Shown piece by piece: positions 1 through 13,000 of a stretch of 64,000 bases of DNA. Under the pieces are notes generated by a model. The model worked only from the letters and a program-made list of their open reading frames with translations. It was not told where the DNA came from and ran no database searches. The stretch lies in assembly GCF_037975245.1 (NCBI RefSeq), contig NC_092573.1:21483265-21547264 (forward strand), read 5' to 3'. Source of the stretch: Apostichopus japonicus. Its lineage: Eukaryota > Echinodermata > Holothuroidea > Aspidochirotida > Stichopodidae. The position numbers and the translations under genes are program-made. Within the stretch, counting starts at the first letter, position 1, and every line of letters starts with the position of its first letter.

Positions 1-960
1 TTATGTTAGGAATGTTGGGATTTTAGATGAAAATAGTGCTGGGCGGGATTCACAATTTTTAAGACAGTGCCGGTCGGTAATTTTTAGTGCTGGGCGGGGC
101 CGTCCAGTGCCGCCCAGCGTGGGCAAATCCCTGCACTTATCCATCACATTAATGCTATGACATTTTGGTCACGACCTCATCTCACGTGAGCCGAAGCATT
201 GGCACATCCATTCAACAACTCTGACAGATCTAAAATTGGAAATATTTGAAGATTTCAGCTAAAAATTGACAAAGTTTTACTGCATTAAAATGTCCTTCAG
301 TATTGATATGACTTGATTTGAGTATGAATAAATCAAATTTTAATTAGGCCTACAGAGAGCAAATCAAAGGACTTGTTTTTCTTTCCTTTTTTGCTTTACA
401 TCGTTTTACCGTCCTAATTCATAAAGGGTTTTTTTTCTTAATTTTTATTACAAATGCAAATGAGCATGTAAAAAAATGGTTACCTTTTGTCATGTTGCAG
501 TAACAGAGATTGTTTTCTGTTTTTTTTTTCTCTCTCTTAATTGCTAGTTTCTCATTGGTCAACCCATTGCATTATTAAATTTCAAATTAGAGGGAGTTAT
601 TATACCTCTATTGACATTTCTATAACCTGTGTCGGAATCATCAAAAATGGTCTACTTTGAAAACAAACCAGTTTTTTAAAGTCAGTCATTGAGTTGAAAA
701 CTGTGAAAGCAGAGTCCCTAAGGAGGACCTCATGTGGTTTCAACGGTTTTTAGTTACCTCATTATTTTCAGTTAAAATTAATATTTTTCTATATTCTTGC
801 AACTTGGTAGGTACTCATAGAAGGGTCAGTGACAGTTCAAAGTAAAAAAAGATTTCATTCTCCCAAAATCATGTTAGGATAAAATTTTCTAATTACGATG
901 ATAAAAAACCTTGAAGCAATGGTTTCTCTTTTACTGTAGTTTATGAACCTTTCATTACAG
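1..960. other. Upstream part of IQCH locus, no exon recognised
   Basis: This stretch is AT-rich and has no frame that resembles the missing N-terminus of IQCH. It ends in a good splice acceptor (ttcattacag) at 951-960. It is therefore read as the intron before the first visible exon. A G-rich direct repeat (gtgctgggcggg) occurs twice at about 36-100. No promoter can be assigned. Confidence 0.55.
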
Positions 961-1080
961 AGTAAATTCCTCTACAACATGAAAGCCCTAGTGGACCCTA
1001 CGAGCACCCAGAATCAAAGGGTCTTAAGCGACAACTACGGAGTAACACTACCAGCTCTTGTCGACAAGAAAGCATCTAAG
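961..1080 (+). CDS. IQCH: IQCH exon 1 of the visible set
   Basis: Forty codons in phase 0, from [12 protein letters not shown] to LVDKKASK, between acceptor ttcattacag and donor gtttgt. An ATG at 943 lies inside the polypyrimidine/acceptor region and is not taken as the start. The true initiator is upstream of the visible exons. Confidence 0.82.
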
Positions 1081-4000
1081 GTTTGTCCTGATGTCTGGGG
1101 ATGGGAGGAGGGGTATGCAGGATGGGGGGCAGGGGGCCTGGTACATTCCTACTCATAATGTTTTGTGACTAAAAGGATGGAATCATATGAAGTGTGTCAT
1201 GTCTTTTTCTGAGAAGAGATTAAACATCAAATGCCAGAAGTGAATACAAATAACAAGGAAGTCATTCTCCAGTAAACATTTATTCAGTCAAGTTTAGTAA
1301 AAAATGTGGGCCCTCAATATAATTATTAATTTTAATGATTCATTTGTAATTATTGATTGTAATTATTGTAATTGCTATTGTAATATTTAAATAACAATTG
1401 AGCTAATGTTGGCTTGGAAGGAGGTTCTTTTAATTATCATAATAATATTTGATTTTTATATAGCGCTTTACACCAGCGATAGGTCTCAAAGCGCTTTACA
1501 GACGTTATATTACCCCTGGTCAATGATAACCTGTCCCAGAGACAATCCCTCCAGTCGGCAGCAGTTATATACTGCACCCAATGACAAGTTACCGAACAGG
1601 TACCCATTTAACCCCTGGGTGGAGAGAGGCAAGTGAGATAAAGCATCTTGCCCAAGGACATAATGTAATGAACTAGGCAGGAATCGAACCAGCAATCCTT
1701 GGATCATGAGTCCGATGCCTTAGCCAATTGGCCACCACGCTCTAAATGTACCAATATGTCCCATTTGCAAATGGAAGTAACAGAATAGATTTGCATATGT
1801 TTTACAACAAAACTTTGAAATTGATAGCTAACATTTGGCACTGGCCATAAAGTGTGCATACGTAGTGACGGTGTGATAAGATGCAATCAATCCTAATCTC
1901 TGGACGGAAGTGGGTTTGAACCCTGACCGGCAAGCTAAAATATTTAGGTAGCTTCTTTAATCCAGGGGTTTTCAAATTTACAGTGCTATCTTTGCTACTT
2001 GCACATGATGATGTTTTTGGTAATTTGACCTCTGAACCTATCATGTCATAAGTCAAAGAAACACAATATCCCATGCTCAGACACATATCAACCGAGTTTG
2101 AAGACTAGCGCTGTCTAACAACGCTTGTAGTCTTCCAAGCTGATAATTGAACAAATGCACCCTAAATTGCTAATTAGATTGGGGGGAGTGAGAGGAGGAG
2201 GGGGGTGGGCTGGTGATGTTTTGAGTAAGTGGGGCAGGAGTGTAGTGGAGGGGGTTGTGGAGGGGGTTATGTTGCAGACTTAAGTCCAAAAATTCATTGC
2301 TTCTCGTGGGATCTTGAGCAGTTAACATTTTCTTCGATTGGGAACATTTAAAGAAAGAACTTGGGCCACTTTTCAACAGAAATGAAATGACTTTGAAATA
2401 AAGAGATTTGTATACATCTGTTACTAGCTGTGATGAAATTTTTGCGATCCTCTTTATCTTTTCTGGTCGTTTTCATTTAGGTTCCACAAGTAAAGGCAGT
2501 AACAGGATCAACGGTGGAACATCTTGCTGTGCTTCCAAGGGCAAACAGAGTTGATCCACAGGTAAATAAATAGTCTATTCAGAGGTGTGTTTAATACAGG
2601 GTCATCTGTTAATAATACATAAGTCATACCGGGTGACTTCAGTATAGTATTCTATTCATTTCATTGTATTGTATTTATGTGTGTGTGTGTGTGTATTCTA
2701 CTCATGGTATGTTTGTTTGTGGGAGGAGGTGATTTGTAGTTGGTTTGGAGCTGAGCTTTGTTGGGCAGAGGGGTGGGTGGGGAGAGGGGTGGGTGGGGAG
2801 AAGGATATGACACTGAACTATTGTGAACTTAATAAAAATCTCCTGCTTTGGATAAACCAAAGAGCTCGCACTTGACACCGCCCTCTCCTCACCTCACCTC
2901 CCAACCCCACCCCCTTGTCCTATTGTATTAACATTTTTACATAACATCACTTTTCTTCAATATGGGGAAGAAACTTTCAAGAATCAGATGGCATTGATAT
3001 TTAACGTTTGGTTTATAAATAAACTATCTAGGAGGGTATGATAAAATTGATTAATAGAAATCTTGTTTCGATTCCCGGCTGTTGCGAGATAAAAAGTTTT
3101 GGACAACATCACATCTTCTTCTGTTTCTTTGACATCTGTAGCTCAACCCACCTCCAATACATGAGGCTGATGCTAGGAAGGGAATTCTCAGTCTTATCGA
3201 GAGAGGACTGATTCCACCAGCAGCCGAGTTGACCCTTGACCCCAATCCCGTCAGACACAGAGCAGTAGAGTTGCACGACCCCACAGAGAAGAAGGACAAC
3301 AAACTCGGACCTGGAGGGTTTGGAGGTTAGAAAATCGGACTAAATTGAAAAAGGATCTCACTTTGTATAGATAATTGGTGAAAGGGAGGTGGAAATTTCT
3401 TCCTTTAAGGGATATTCCTGTGACTTAAAATGATTTCTTAGCAAAAATTGCTGGAAAGTTTCTGTCTTTTGGTCAAGTGCACATCCTTATAGAACTTTCT
3501 TAAAAATAGGACTTTTTTTTTGACATTTTTGGAATGCATCTCACAGCAGCAGAGTGAGTGATGTATTGATAGCAATTGCGCTGTAAATGTCTTTCATTTT
3601 TCTGTACAATATTTAAAACATTGATCCACAGAGGAGGAACATAATATTTTTACCCCAAAAATGATGTATTTTGATGAAATTGTAGAGAGAGAGAGCACTC
3701 CACAGGTCAATAAAGTGTTCTAATTTTTTTCACATTCCCATGGATAATTCAACAAGAGGATAATCAAAGGAAAGTTAAGCCTTTGAAGAGCATATATGCG
3801 GTGATGACATAACTGAGTAAGAGTAAGAGAGTTCCTGTCTTCAAAATCTGCTCTCCGTCTTATACCCTCGTGTACTCTGTTGGCGACAGCGTAGCAATTT
3901 TGAAATACCATACCGGATAAATTTGTTTCCCCCCCTGTTATCGATAAATTTATTACTTTTCAACCCAGATGGTACTTACAATTTGGCACACGTTAAAGTC

Positions 4001-7000
4001 GACGTAGAGAATTTACACCAGACTTCAGACTCTCTGGCTAAGCAGGCCGCCGTGTCACCGATCATCGCTAAGGTACCCAGTAGCGCGCTATCGGGAGACG
4101 ACCTGTCCTCGAACCAGTCACCAGCCAGGTCACGTGCGACGTCGGCGAAATCCAGCAAAAGTCAGCTCGTTCCTCTGAAGACCATTGAACCCCTGGTAAG
4201 TTGAATTCAACGATTAAAGACTCAACAACAACTGTAGGCTTGGCTACCTGTGACTCTTGGAAAAACTGAATTTTGTTCATTCGGGGTTATGAAATAGTTA
4301 AGATTGTATATCCCAATAAGAGCTTAAATATGTAATTTAAACATTCAAGCCTAATGCAACAACTTCTTTGGTATAGGCATAAATGTTGAATTCTTATTTT
4401 AAAACTAAGACCCTTCCCACAATGCATTTGTTTAGAAACAAAGCAGAGCTGCAGCAGCTGCAAACCTCCTTCAGCAAAGCTGAATCAATATCAACCAATA
4501 AGAATCTGGCTGCAGCCTGCTGCAGCCCACTTGGCGTCCTACTTAAGACAGGGCTAACTAACTAGGCAAGTCTATTTGTACTATCATGTCGTTTTGTTTC
4601 TGTGATTACTGCTCATTATGAAAACTCGTCTGGGAGGAACTTTAAGTACACTTAGGAACATAAAGTACAGTATAGCATCGCCACTCAATGCTTTGTTTGG
4701 GAGATAAAGTTTCTACGGGAGTGTAGTAATAAATTTGATCGACTCCTTCACTTATTTCGGACGATACTCTGAAGGATTGGTATCTCGGTTGTCAGCAACT
4801 GGTGACCAAACGAACCGAGCTGCTTTTAAAACTTACCCATAACCTACTATTAATGTTATCGATCAGCCTCCACCGACGACACCGGCCGCTGAATTCAAGC
4901 ACCTCAGCCATCGATTTGTGATACAGAACGGTCGCACAAGGGAAAACGGAAAGGACTATCTGGCATTTAAGCAGCATTTCTGTCTGTCCTGGGGGAGCAT
5001 CGTAACGACGCTCAAGTATCTTGAAAAGTTCATTAGAAGTTACGCTGTACCGCTGGCATTCATAAATGGAGACAAGTAAGTTTAAATTCTAGTAAACCAC
5101 TATTTGTGGTTTAAAATCGGTTTCTTCAACGAATCTGTAATCATGTAAAACGTTAGTTGCCATGGTTACAGGCACACAGCACCACATGCATTTTCATTAA
5201 TGCACAGCGGTGGTTGCCAACCTTTTTGAGGAAGTTCACGCAAAACACCCTCTCCTCCCTGGCTCATTGATACCTTCCTATGTCCCTTACAACGTAAAAG
5301 ACGATTCTATCATCACTTGACACATCTAAACGATTGTATTTCTTGGTTTTCAAATCCCAGGATGATGGAAAAGGCGTGCTCTACAGTTCTATAGTAACAA
5401 AAATTCTGTCAGCAGTAAGGCCCCTACCCTACTCCCTCCCTCAAGAAAAATTACTCTTTGTCTCAATGGGATAATTTTAAATTAAGGCCCAATGGGAGAA
5501 CTTTATACCATCCTTTACTAATAACGCTATATTTTGTGTGAAGTTTGTCATAATCTGATTGTTAAGCTAACTTGAAAGTTGAAAGTATACTGCCAAGGGA
5601 CACAGTAGGTGTTATATTATTTGATACTTTTTATTATTCCACCAAAATCACACCAAAAATAAAGAAATTGGGAGTAAAAATATTTAAACTTTTGCAAATA
5701 TAGCAACAAAGCATTATATGGTACACAAAATTTTCTGTATTAGATTAACTTGACAGCTAATACGTGGTTATTGTTTGGACCAGCCACACAGTTGTAACAA
5801 CATAGATCATGAATATTGATGGAAAGCTATCCAACTAATTGAATACTAATTATCACTCATTTCAGTCAGAAGTGGGGCTCACCCTAAAACACAGTTTTTT
5901 TTTACTTCAATGTTTGTAAAGATCCTAAGCGAAGAAAAATTAACTGTAATTTGTTGATAGCAAAGTAAAACACGTTATTTCCTTTTTAGTCATTTTTCCA
6001 AAGGTGGTTGGTGATTCTCTTCTCTTTTGCCAGATTGGCCGACTTAGCGATCGAGAGTGAACTAAGCAAGCCGCCACGAAGAAAAGATTTCCTCGGCGTC
6101 ATCATAAACATCGACGACGTCAGGACCCTGATCGAGAAACCGGGCCGGAGGTACAAGGGTCACGACGGGAGGGACGTGGCCGCCACTAAGATCCAGTCCA
6201 CGTGGAGACGGTACCAAGATCGGTTGGCGTACCTGGACTATCGGAAACAAAAGTGGGCCGCCGGTGTCATCGCACTGTCGTGGGTGATGCATGTCAAAAT
6301 GGCAAAGGTCAAAGGTCAGCTGAAGGTCAGGAGAAGAATAGAACTGGACGCATTTAGGGAACGGTTAAAGGTGATTAAAAAATGCGACCGTAATTTTGAT
6401 TTTGGAAATCAATTCTTCCTTGTCGTGTTCTTCTTTTACCCATTTTTTTATTGTTTTATAATAGTCTATTCTTTAAACTCGTCTTTTTATGTATGTATGT
6501 ATTTTAGATCTCACATTCATATTTAACGTCCATGATTATGAATTGTTAATTGTCGACAACTCTGTAACTGGACGACATACATTAATCTGGGAGTGACTCG
6601 AACCGGGGACCTTATGATTGAAAGGCTTCGGCGTTAACCACTGAGCTAACACTCCTAGCTTTATCATGTACTGTCATGACTGATCTTATTTTTATTTGTC
6701 TTAACCTTGTTTATTATAGTTTTATTAATTCATTGATATTTTCGTTTGTTTGTTTATGATATTGCTTTGATTACTTTATTCAGTTTATTTTTCTCTGTAT
6801 GTATCTTATATTTTGATGTCATGTCAAAGGACACCCTAGGTCACCCTGCACTCTCTATCATGGTTTTGACATTTCCCATGATATTAATGAACAAACTACT
6901 CCCCATCAGAGGAGCATAAAGGTGCCATAGTATTTAATGCATCAATGCTTGTCACAGGTTCATAGTAACTCTAAATAGTTAGAATACAACAAACATTGAC

Positions 7001-10000
7001 TAAAGCATTTTTTGTATGTCATCCTAAGAAATTCCATTTTTCAAAACAATTTTCAATATATGGTGTGTATGTTTTTTTACTGTCCTCTGCCACTGTTATT
7101 AGGAGAGATGTTGTCAAGATGCTTTCCCCTTACAGTACATATTACTGAGAGTGAATCAGTCTCGAAGATACCAAATTCAAATGAATCTTGAAGGTAAACA
7201 TAACCAAAAGATTATTTTCTCTTCCCCTTTTCTCCATCCAGGGATTTCAGCAATCTTGGAAACGAGTCAAGTCATCACGTCGAGTTCTGGTCCACGTCCC
7301 GTCGTTAGGTTATTCTCAGAAAATTAGATCCACCATCAACGACTTTAATATAATTCAGAACCAACAGATGGGAAGGTTGTGTGACTTAGTCGGTAAGTTT
7401 GACAGGAAACTTTCAGGGAAATCATTTAAAATTGTACCAGAATCATGTTAAGCGATCCACACGGCATCGGCCATATCGAAAAAATCTCACACTGCAGTAA
7501 TGTTCACTTAGTCTGGTAAATTAAAGGGACTTTTAGGGTTTTGCTGTATTTTTGCAAAAATCATGTTTAAAGGGTGTGTACAGCATTTTCTGCTGTGACA
7601 TTACATTAATCCGTAAGTTAAAGGGACATTACAAGTCTGGTTCATAAGTAAGCATGGTTTTTAAGGGGGTTAAAGATTGGGTTAAAACAGGGTTGACCAT
7701 ATTAAGCAAGAACTATGATTTCATAATGGAAAGAATGCAAAAGAAATAAAATATGGAGGTAAGATTCTCTCACATGTCACCATCAATGTCGGGACCTTCC
7801 TCTCAACACTGCTTTAGACTTAGATATTACTTGCCTAGAAAAAAAGATATGCATTTTGTGAAAATTTCCACCCCGTTTTCGCGACCCTTCTGTGAGTATC
7901 GATGCTTGGTGAAAAACCCTACAGAAGTCAGAAGTGTTATCCGGATATGGGCGTATTACTGATTGCTCTTGTTTCAGATCCTAACGTTGATGTTATCTAC
8001 GTTTCGCCCGTCACCATCAACGACGAGACCCTTCAATACTACAACAAACTCCTGGGCTTGAGGTCGGCCGTAGAGTCCGGAACCGTCGAATCACAGAAGG
8101 ACATGTCCTCCCGTTTCACCATCATTATTCCAGAATCGGTGAATAGTTTTCCTGTAAGTATAAGGACTACTGGTCTTGAACCTTCTCATGGTGTTTTTGT
8201 TTTTTATGGTTCATAGCATTCTTTGGTGTATACAGGGAGTCATTTATGTGTTAAAATGGGCAAATTGTTACACAAGTGAAAAGATGTTTAGCAATTTTTG
8301 TACACAGGAACTATTGTAATTTTATGCCAAACTTAAATATTAAAATATTTCTTTGGCATATGTAGAAAATAAATCTTTGTATTTTGTGTTGCATGTTGGA
8401 ACTGTTGTTGTTGGCTTTGATTGACATGTTAAAAGTGGAGAGGAGGGGCACAGAGGGCGCTATTGTTCAATTGTGTTATTATCTTGCTATTTCTTTTGTA
8501 CAACTTGAGTCATATAGAAAATCAAATATTTAACCATAAGCAGATTCTGACAGGTAAACGTTTTACAAAGTTATCAGAAGAAAAAGTCCAAGAGAATAAT
8601 CTGACATTATCCGTTGGGCCCCGAGGACATAATTTTGGTGCTAAAATGTTTTCATGTTCAATGTTTTCATGTTTAAATGGATAACTGACAAGTTTGAATG
8701 TTTCCTCATCGACAGACTCACAGCATGTGTCTGGCTACATTCCTCAAGTACAGTCCGAGAGCCTTGAGAAGAATTAAAAGCCTGGTGGCAGGAAAAGAGG
8801 CTTACATCGTCCCCGGTGTCATGCACAAAGACGATCTGTCAGTTGCCCAAGAATTGAGTAAGTGATACATGGGAAGGTTCCCTGTGGTGCATGGGAAGGT
8901 ACCCTGTGGTGCATTGGAAGGTTCCCTGTGGTGAATGGTAAGGTTCCCTGTGGTCCATGGTCAGTAGTTTTTAGTTTCTGCAGTCCTGTGTTTGATTTTA
9001 GTTTCTGCAGTCCTGTTTTTTTATTTTAGTTTCTGCAGTCCTGTATTTGATTTTAGTTTCTGCAGTCCTGTATCTGATTTTAGTTCCTGCAGTCCTGTTT
9101 TTGATTTTAGTTTCTGCAGTCCTGTTTTTGATTTTAGTTTCTGCAGTCCTGTTTTTGATGTTAGTCTTTGCAGCCCTGTTTTTACACTGGAGAGTACAAC
9201 ACCATTGGGGGAAGAAAATGTAAGCGGTGGCTCTCCGTCATGCCATGGGTAAAAAACAAGAAATTGTGTACATTTTGTTAATTTCAGATTTACCAGTCCT
9301 AGGCAGTGAACCTGAAGTAGCTCAACTGTATTCAACAAAGTCAGGATCAAAGAGGATATTTGCCAGTGCCGGAGTTGCAGTTCCACCCTCAGATTACGAT
9401 GTTTACAGCTTGCAACAGGTGAGAATAAGGAACAACCAGCAATGGACAGAGAGAAATATGTGGATGTGCTTTGGTTACAGTATCAAATATGTATATGGAT
9501 AACTGTTCACGGTTACTGGTTCTTTCTCTACCTCTAGTTACACGAGAGCATCGCACAGTTGGTGACAGAAAATCTGGACGTGAAGACGTACCTGTTCAAA
9601 CTGGACGACGAGTTTGACGGTAGAGGAATAGCTTACTGCCACATTACAGAGAATCTTAGATGCCACGCTTGGGCCAAGAAAGAATGTCTGAGATACGGAG
9701 AAAAATGGAGCAATAAATGGGCACAGGTTTGTCGCAGAAAAGGATTAAAATGTATTGGTCTAGAGATTTAACTAATCCCCTCTCCCTCCCCTCCCCTTCC
9801 CCCTCCCCTCATACAAATCTCTGTTATCCATCACTAGAGGAAAACCTATATGCTGCTACCAAGGAAACAACAGAACATGGAACGATGGTGAAGTCAACTT
9901 CTGACCAAGGCATTAGCGAGAAACCTGTCCATTTGTATGCACGGACCTATGTTGTGATGCAGTCTTCATGCTTTGGCAACCTTATCCAAAGCTACCTGGC

Positions 10001-13000
10001 TCAAGAAAATGCTGATATGTTTTGCGAAAAGTGAAAGAGAACCTATTTAGAATTCACAACATTTTGATGGTAAATAAAGGCTGATTTGTCCACCTGAAAT
10101 AAAAATGGATGCACGCACCTATATTGTGATGCAGTCTTCATCCTTCGGCAACCTTTTAAATTTTTTTGAAAATTGACACCAAGGCTATAATTTGGACTTA
10201 CTGTACTATCTGTTGCTGGCTTCTATGGTATGTTTCTTTACATCAACTTGGGTCTAATGAGATTTCCACTTTTCCACTTTCCAGGAACCAGCTTTTGTTA
10301 AAATCCATGCAGAAATTCCTGATGTTCTAGCCAAATTTGCCCATCCAGTGAACAAAAAAGTTTTTGCGACTTGGGACAAATTTTTGGAGTCGTTTTTAAG
10401 CCAAGGTAATATATATATATAAAAGATCGTCTCCTTTCTTTATTGTTATCAAATTTGTTGGAACCAAGATCGGAATAATCAATAACGTGCCAAATAGGAA
10501 AGAACTGCCACATATTAAAGGTATATGCTACTCAAGCAAGACCAAAGCCCTTTTAATGGGCCTAAACTTGAGATGATTAAGAATTACCACTTCTTAACAG
10601 TTGTAATGAAGACCATAAATTTAATGCTGTGAGTGTAGATGTACAGTATGAACTAACTATAGTCATGTGACTTCTCTGCATGAGAGTCAATCTTGACATT
10701 GCAATTGTTAAAAGTTAACCGAAAATTTTGCAAACGACCAGTTATTGTGACATTCTTGTAGTCGCCCCCCCCCCCCCCCCCCCTGACTGCTTTTGTTTCT
10801 TCGATTTACTACTTTCTGTAATCCAAGATAATTTGTGCTAACCTAGTATCTATCACATTGACCATTCAGAGTTCAATCACAGTGTACTTAAATTGTACAA
10901 TAAATTTATGATAATTTATTCAACATTCAGGCGGTGTGATAGAGGCATGTCCTCCATCGGATAGCATCACGGCGTTGACGGTCAACATGCTGATAGAACC
11001 GGACGGTCACACGAGCATGGTCTCGTGCGGAGACCAGATTCACGCCGGTACGCCTTACGCATGCTGGGGACTCTCGGTGCCGCAGAGCTCCGTAGATCCT
11101 TCGCAGCTGACGAGGGCGTGCTATAAGATAGCAGACAGCTGTAAACATAGAGGTGTCATGGGATATTTTGCTGTCGACTTTGTCACTTTCATCGATCCTA
11201 CCACGGTAAGTTGAACGAGCGCCATAAATTTACAGTTTGAATGAAGCAGAGAGATATGTAAGGAAGGTTTTGAATGTCTTAAAATCTTAAAAATAGACAG
11301 GTCTGTTCAGTACGTATTTGAGATGTATTGGTTTTTCAAAGATTTAATGCCGAGGGGGTCTCTTCCCCACTTTGAAAAGTGGTAGTGGGGGGAGTGGGGG
11401 CCATGGGAGTATGTTTATTCCCCTCACTTTTTCAACTAGAAACGAGTTATCCAGTCATTGACATGGATCCTTTGTAACAGCATAAAGAGTGCCAGCAATC
11501 AGATGACCAAGTTTTTTTGTTTCTTATAACAAATTATACACCCAACTTTGATTTCTTCTGGGTTAATAGCTCAAATTTCGGTTGGAACACTAAAAATTCG
11601 TACAGTTTTGGAAAAAGTAGAAAAATTCCGATATAAAATAAATTCAACTATTTCATGGCGACATAATATCAACAGCAAATTTAATTCTCCCGACCACTCT
11701 CTCCTTCTTCCCCCTCTCATTTCCATAGTATCCCAACGTCACCGATTATTACGGTTTCTTTGCAATTTGTTTATTTTATTTATTTATTTACTTATTTATT
11801 TATTTATTTATTTATTTTTGGGGTTATAAAGAGAGAACAAGAATTGTGGGCAGTGGATCTTAACCTGTGGTACGACGACAGCATGGCCATGACACAACTG
11901 ATGCTGTACGTGACGGACGGCACTCTCGATGTCGACTCCTGCCTCTTCAACATCCGTCCTCCTAAGAAGGAGAAGAAGAAGAACTTACGTAGGGTCAGAT
12001 ACGAGGACCTCGATCCGGAGGTGAGATGAGTCTTCTTCGATCGTAATTGTCTTAAGTATTAGGACAATTATTAACCTTCTGGTTAATCATTATGGTCTTG
12101 GTTTTTGTCTTTTGTCTTTAACTATATAAAATTAATGTCACAAATGTTTCCCTGATAGTCTTTTGATAACCTAAATTTGTACTTCTGCAGATACTCAGCA
12201 AGAGAATTGATGAATTATAATAATATTGGATGACAGACCTGTAACTTTGTTTATGGGGATAACAGGGGTGAGGGTTGAGTTTCTTGGGGGTTGGGGTGGT
12301 GGGGGGGGGGAGGGTGAGGTTTCATAGTAGCAAGAATGAGTAATATGTCATCAGGGTCACATCAAACAATCATCTGCCATATGAGAGGGCATAGTGTCAT
12401 CTTAAAGGAATTCCCGGTTTGAAACTAACAGAATTTTGAGCTTTCTGCTTGTCTTACACAGCAAACACCACAGTATAGGCCTGTGTGGTAGTTAGGTTTA
12501 ACGCTCTTCAAAACATACCAGCACTAAAATGCAGTTGGTTGGTTGATCGTCTCATTTACAGAGAGGTTCTGGATTATTTGTGTCTCATTGCAAGTGACAT
12601 GCACTATTGTTGAGCATGTTCACGAAAAGCCTGTGCCTGTGATCATGTTTTAACACACAAAGAAGAGCATACACGAACATGCATGCTAAACCAAAGTGTG
12701 TGGTATGAATTTCACGTTTCCATGTGTGCCTAAATTGTGTGAAAATGTGTGGGTAATACATGTGTGTATAAAGTGAGAAAATGTGTATCCGTATCATATG
12801 GCAAACCTGGGACGATCCCAGCCAAGGTATAACAAGACATAGATAACTTGAAAAATTCAGTGTCATAATAATAATTCCTGCTGGTACTGTTTCCAGGAAA
12901 AGAAACAAAGAATTGTTTGTCAAAGGAGAGAAACTAGCAAATCTGTTTTAATTTGTGTCCAATCAAACCATTTTGCATGCAATATCCATTGGATTTACAG

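Noticed and set aside
6589-6656. Functional tRNA gene
   Set aside because: The T stem does not pair and the anticodon loop is irregular; better explained as a tRNA-derived repeat.
9021-9386. Antisense frame with KTGLQKLKS repeats
   Set aside because: It lies over the intronic 27-bp minisatellite and the complement of an IQCH exon; open only because the unit is divisible by three.
11729-11769. Possible extra IQCH exon after ttccatag
   Set aside because: It has an acceptor and reads [11 protein letters not shown], but no good donor follows. The frame runs through the TTTA repeat out of phase with exon 14, and exons 13 and 14 already join without it.
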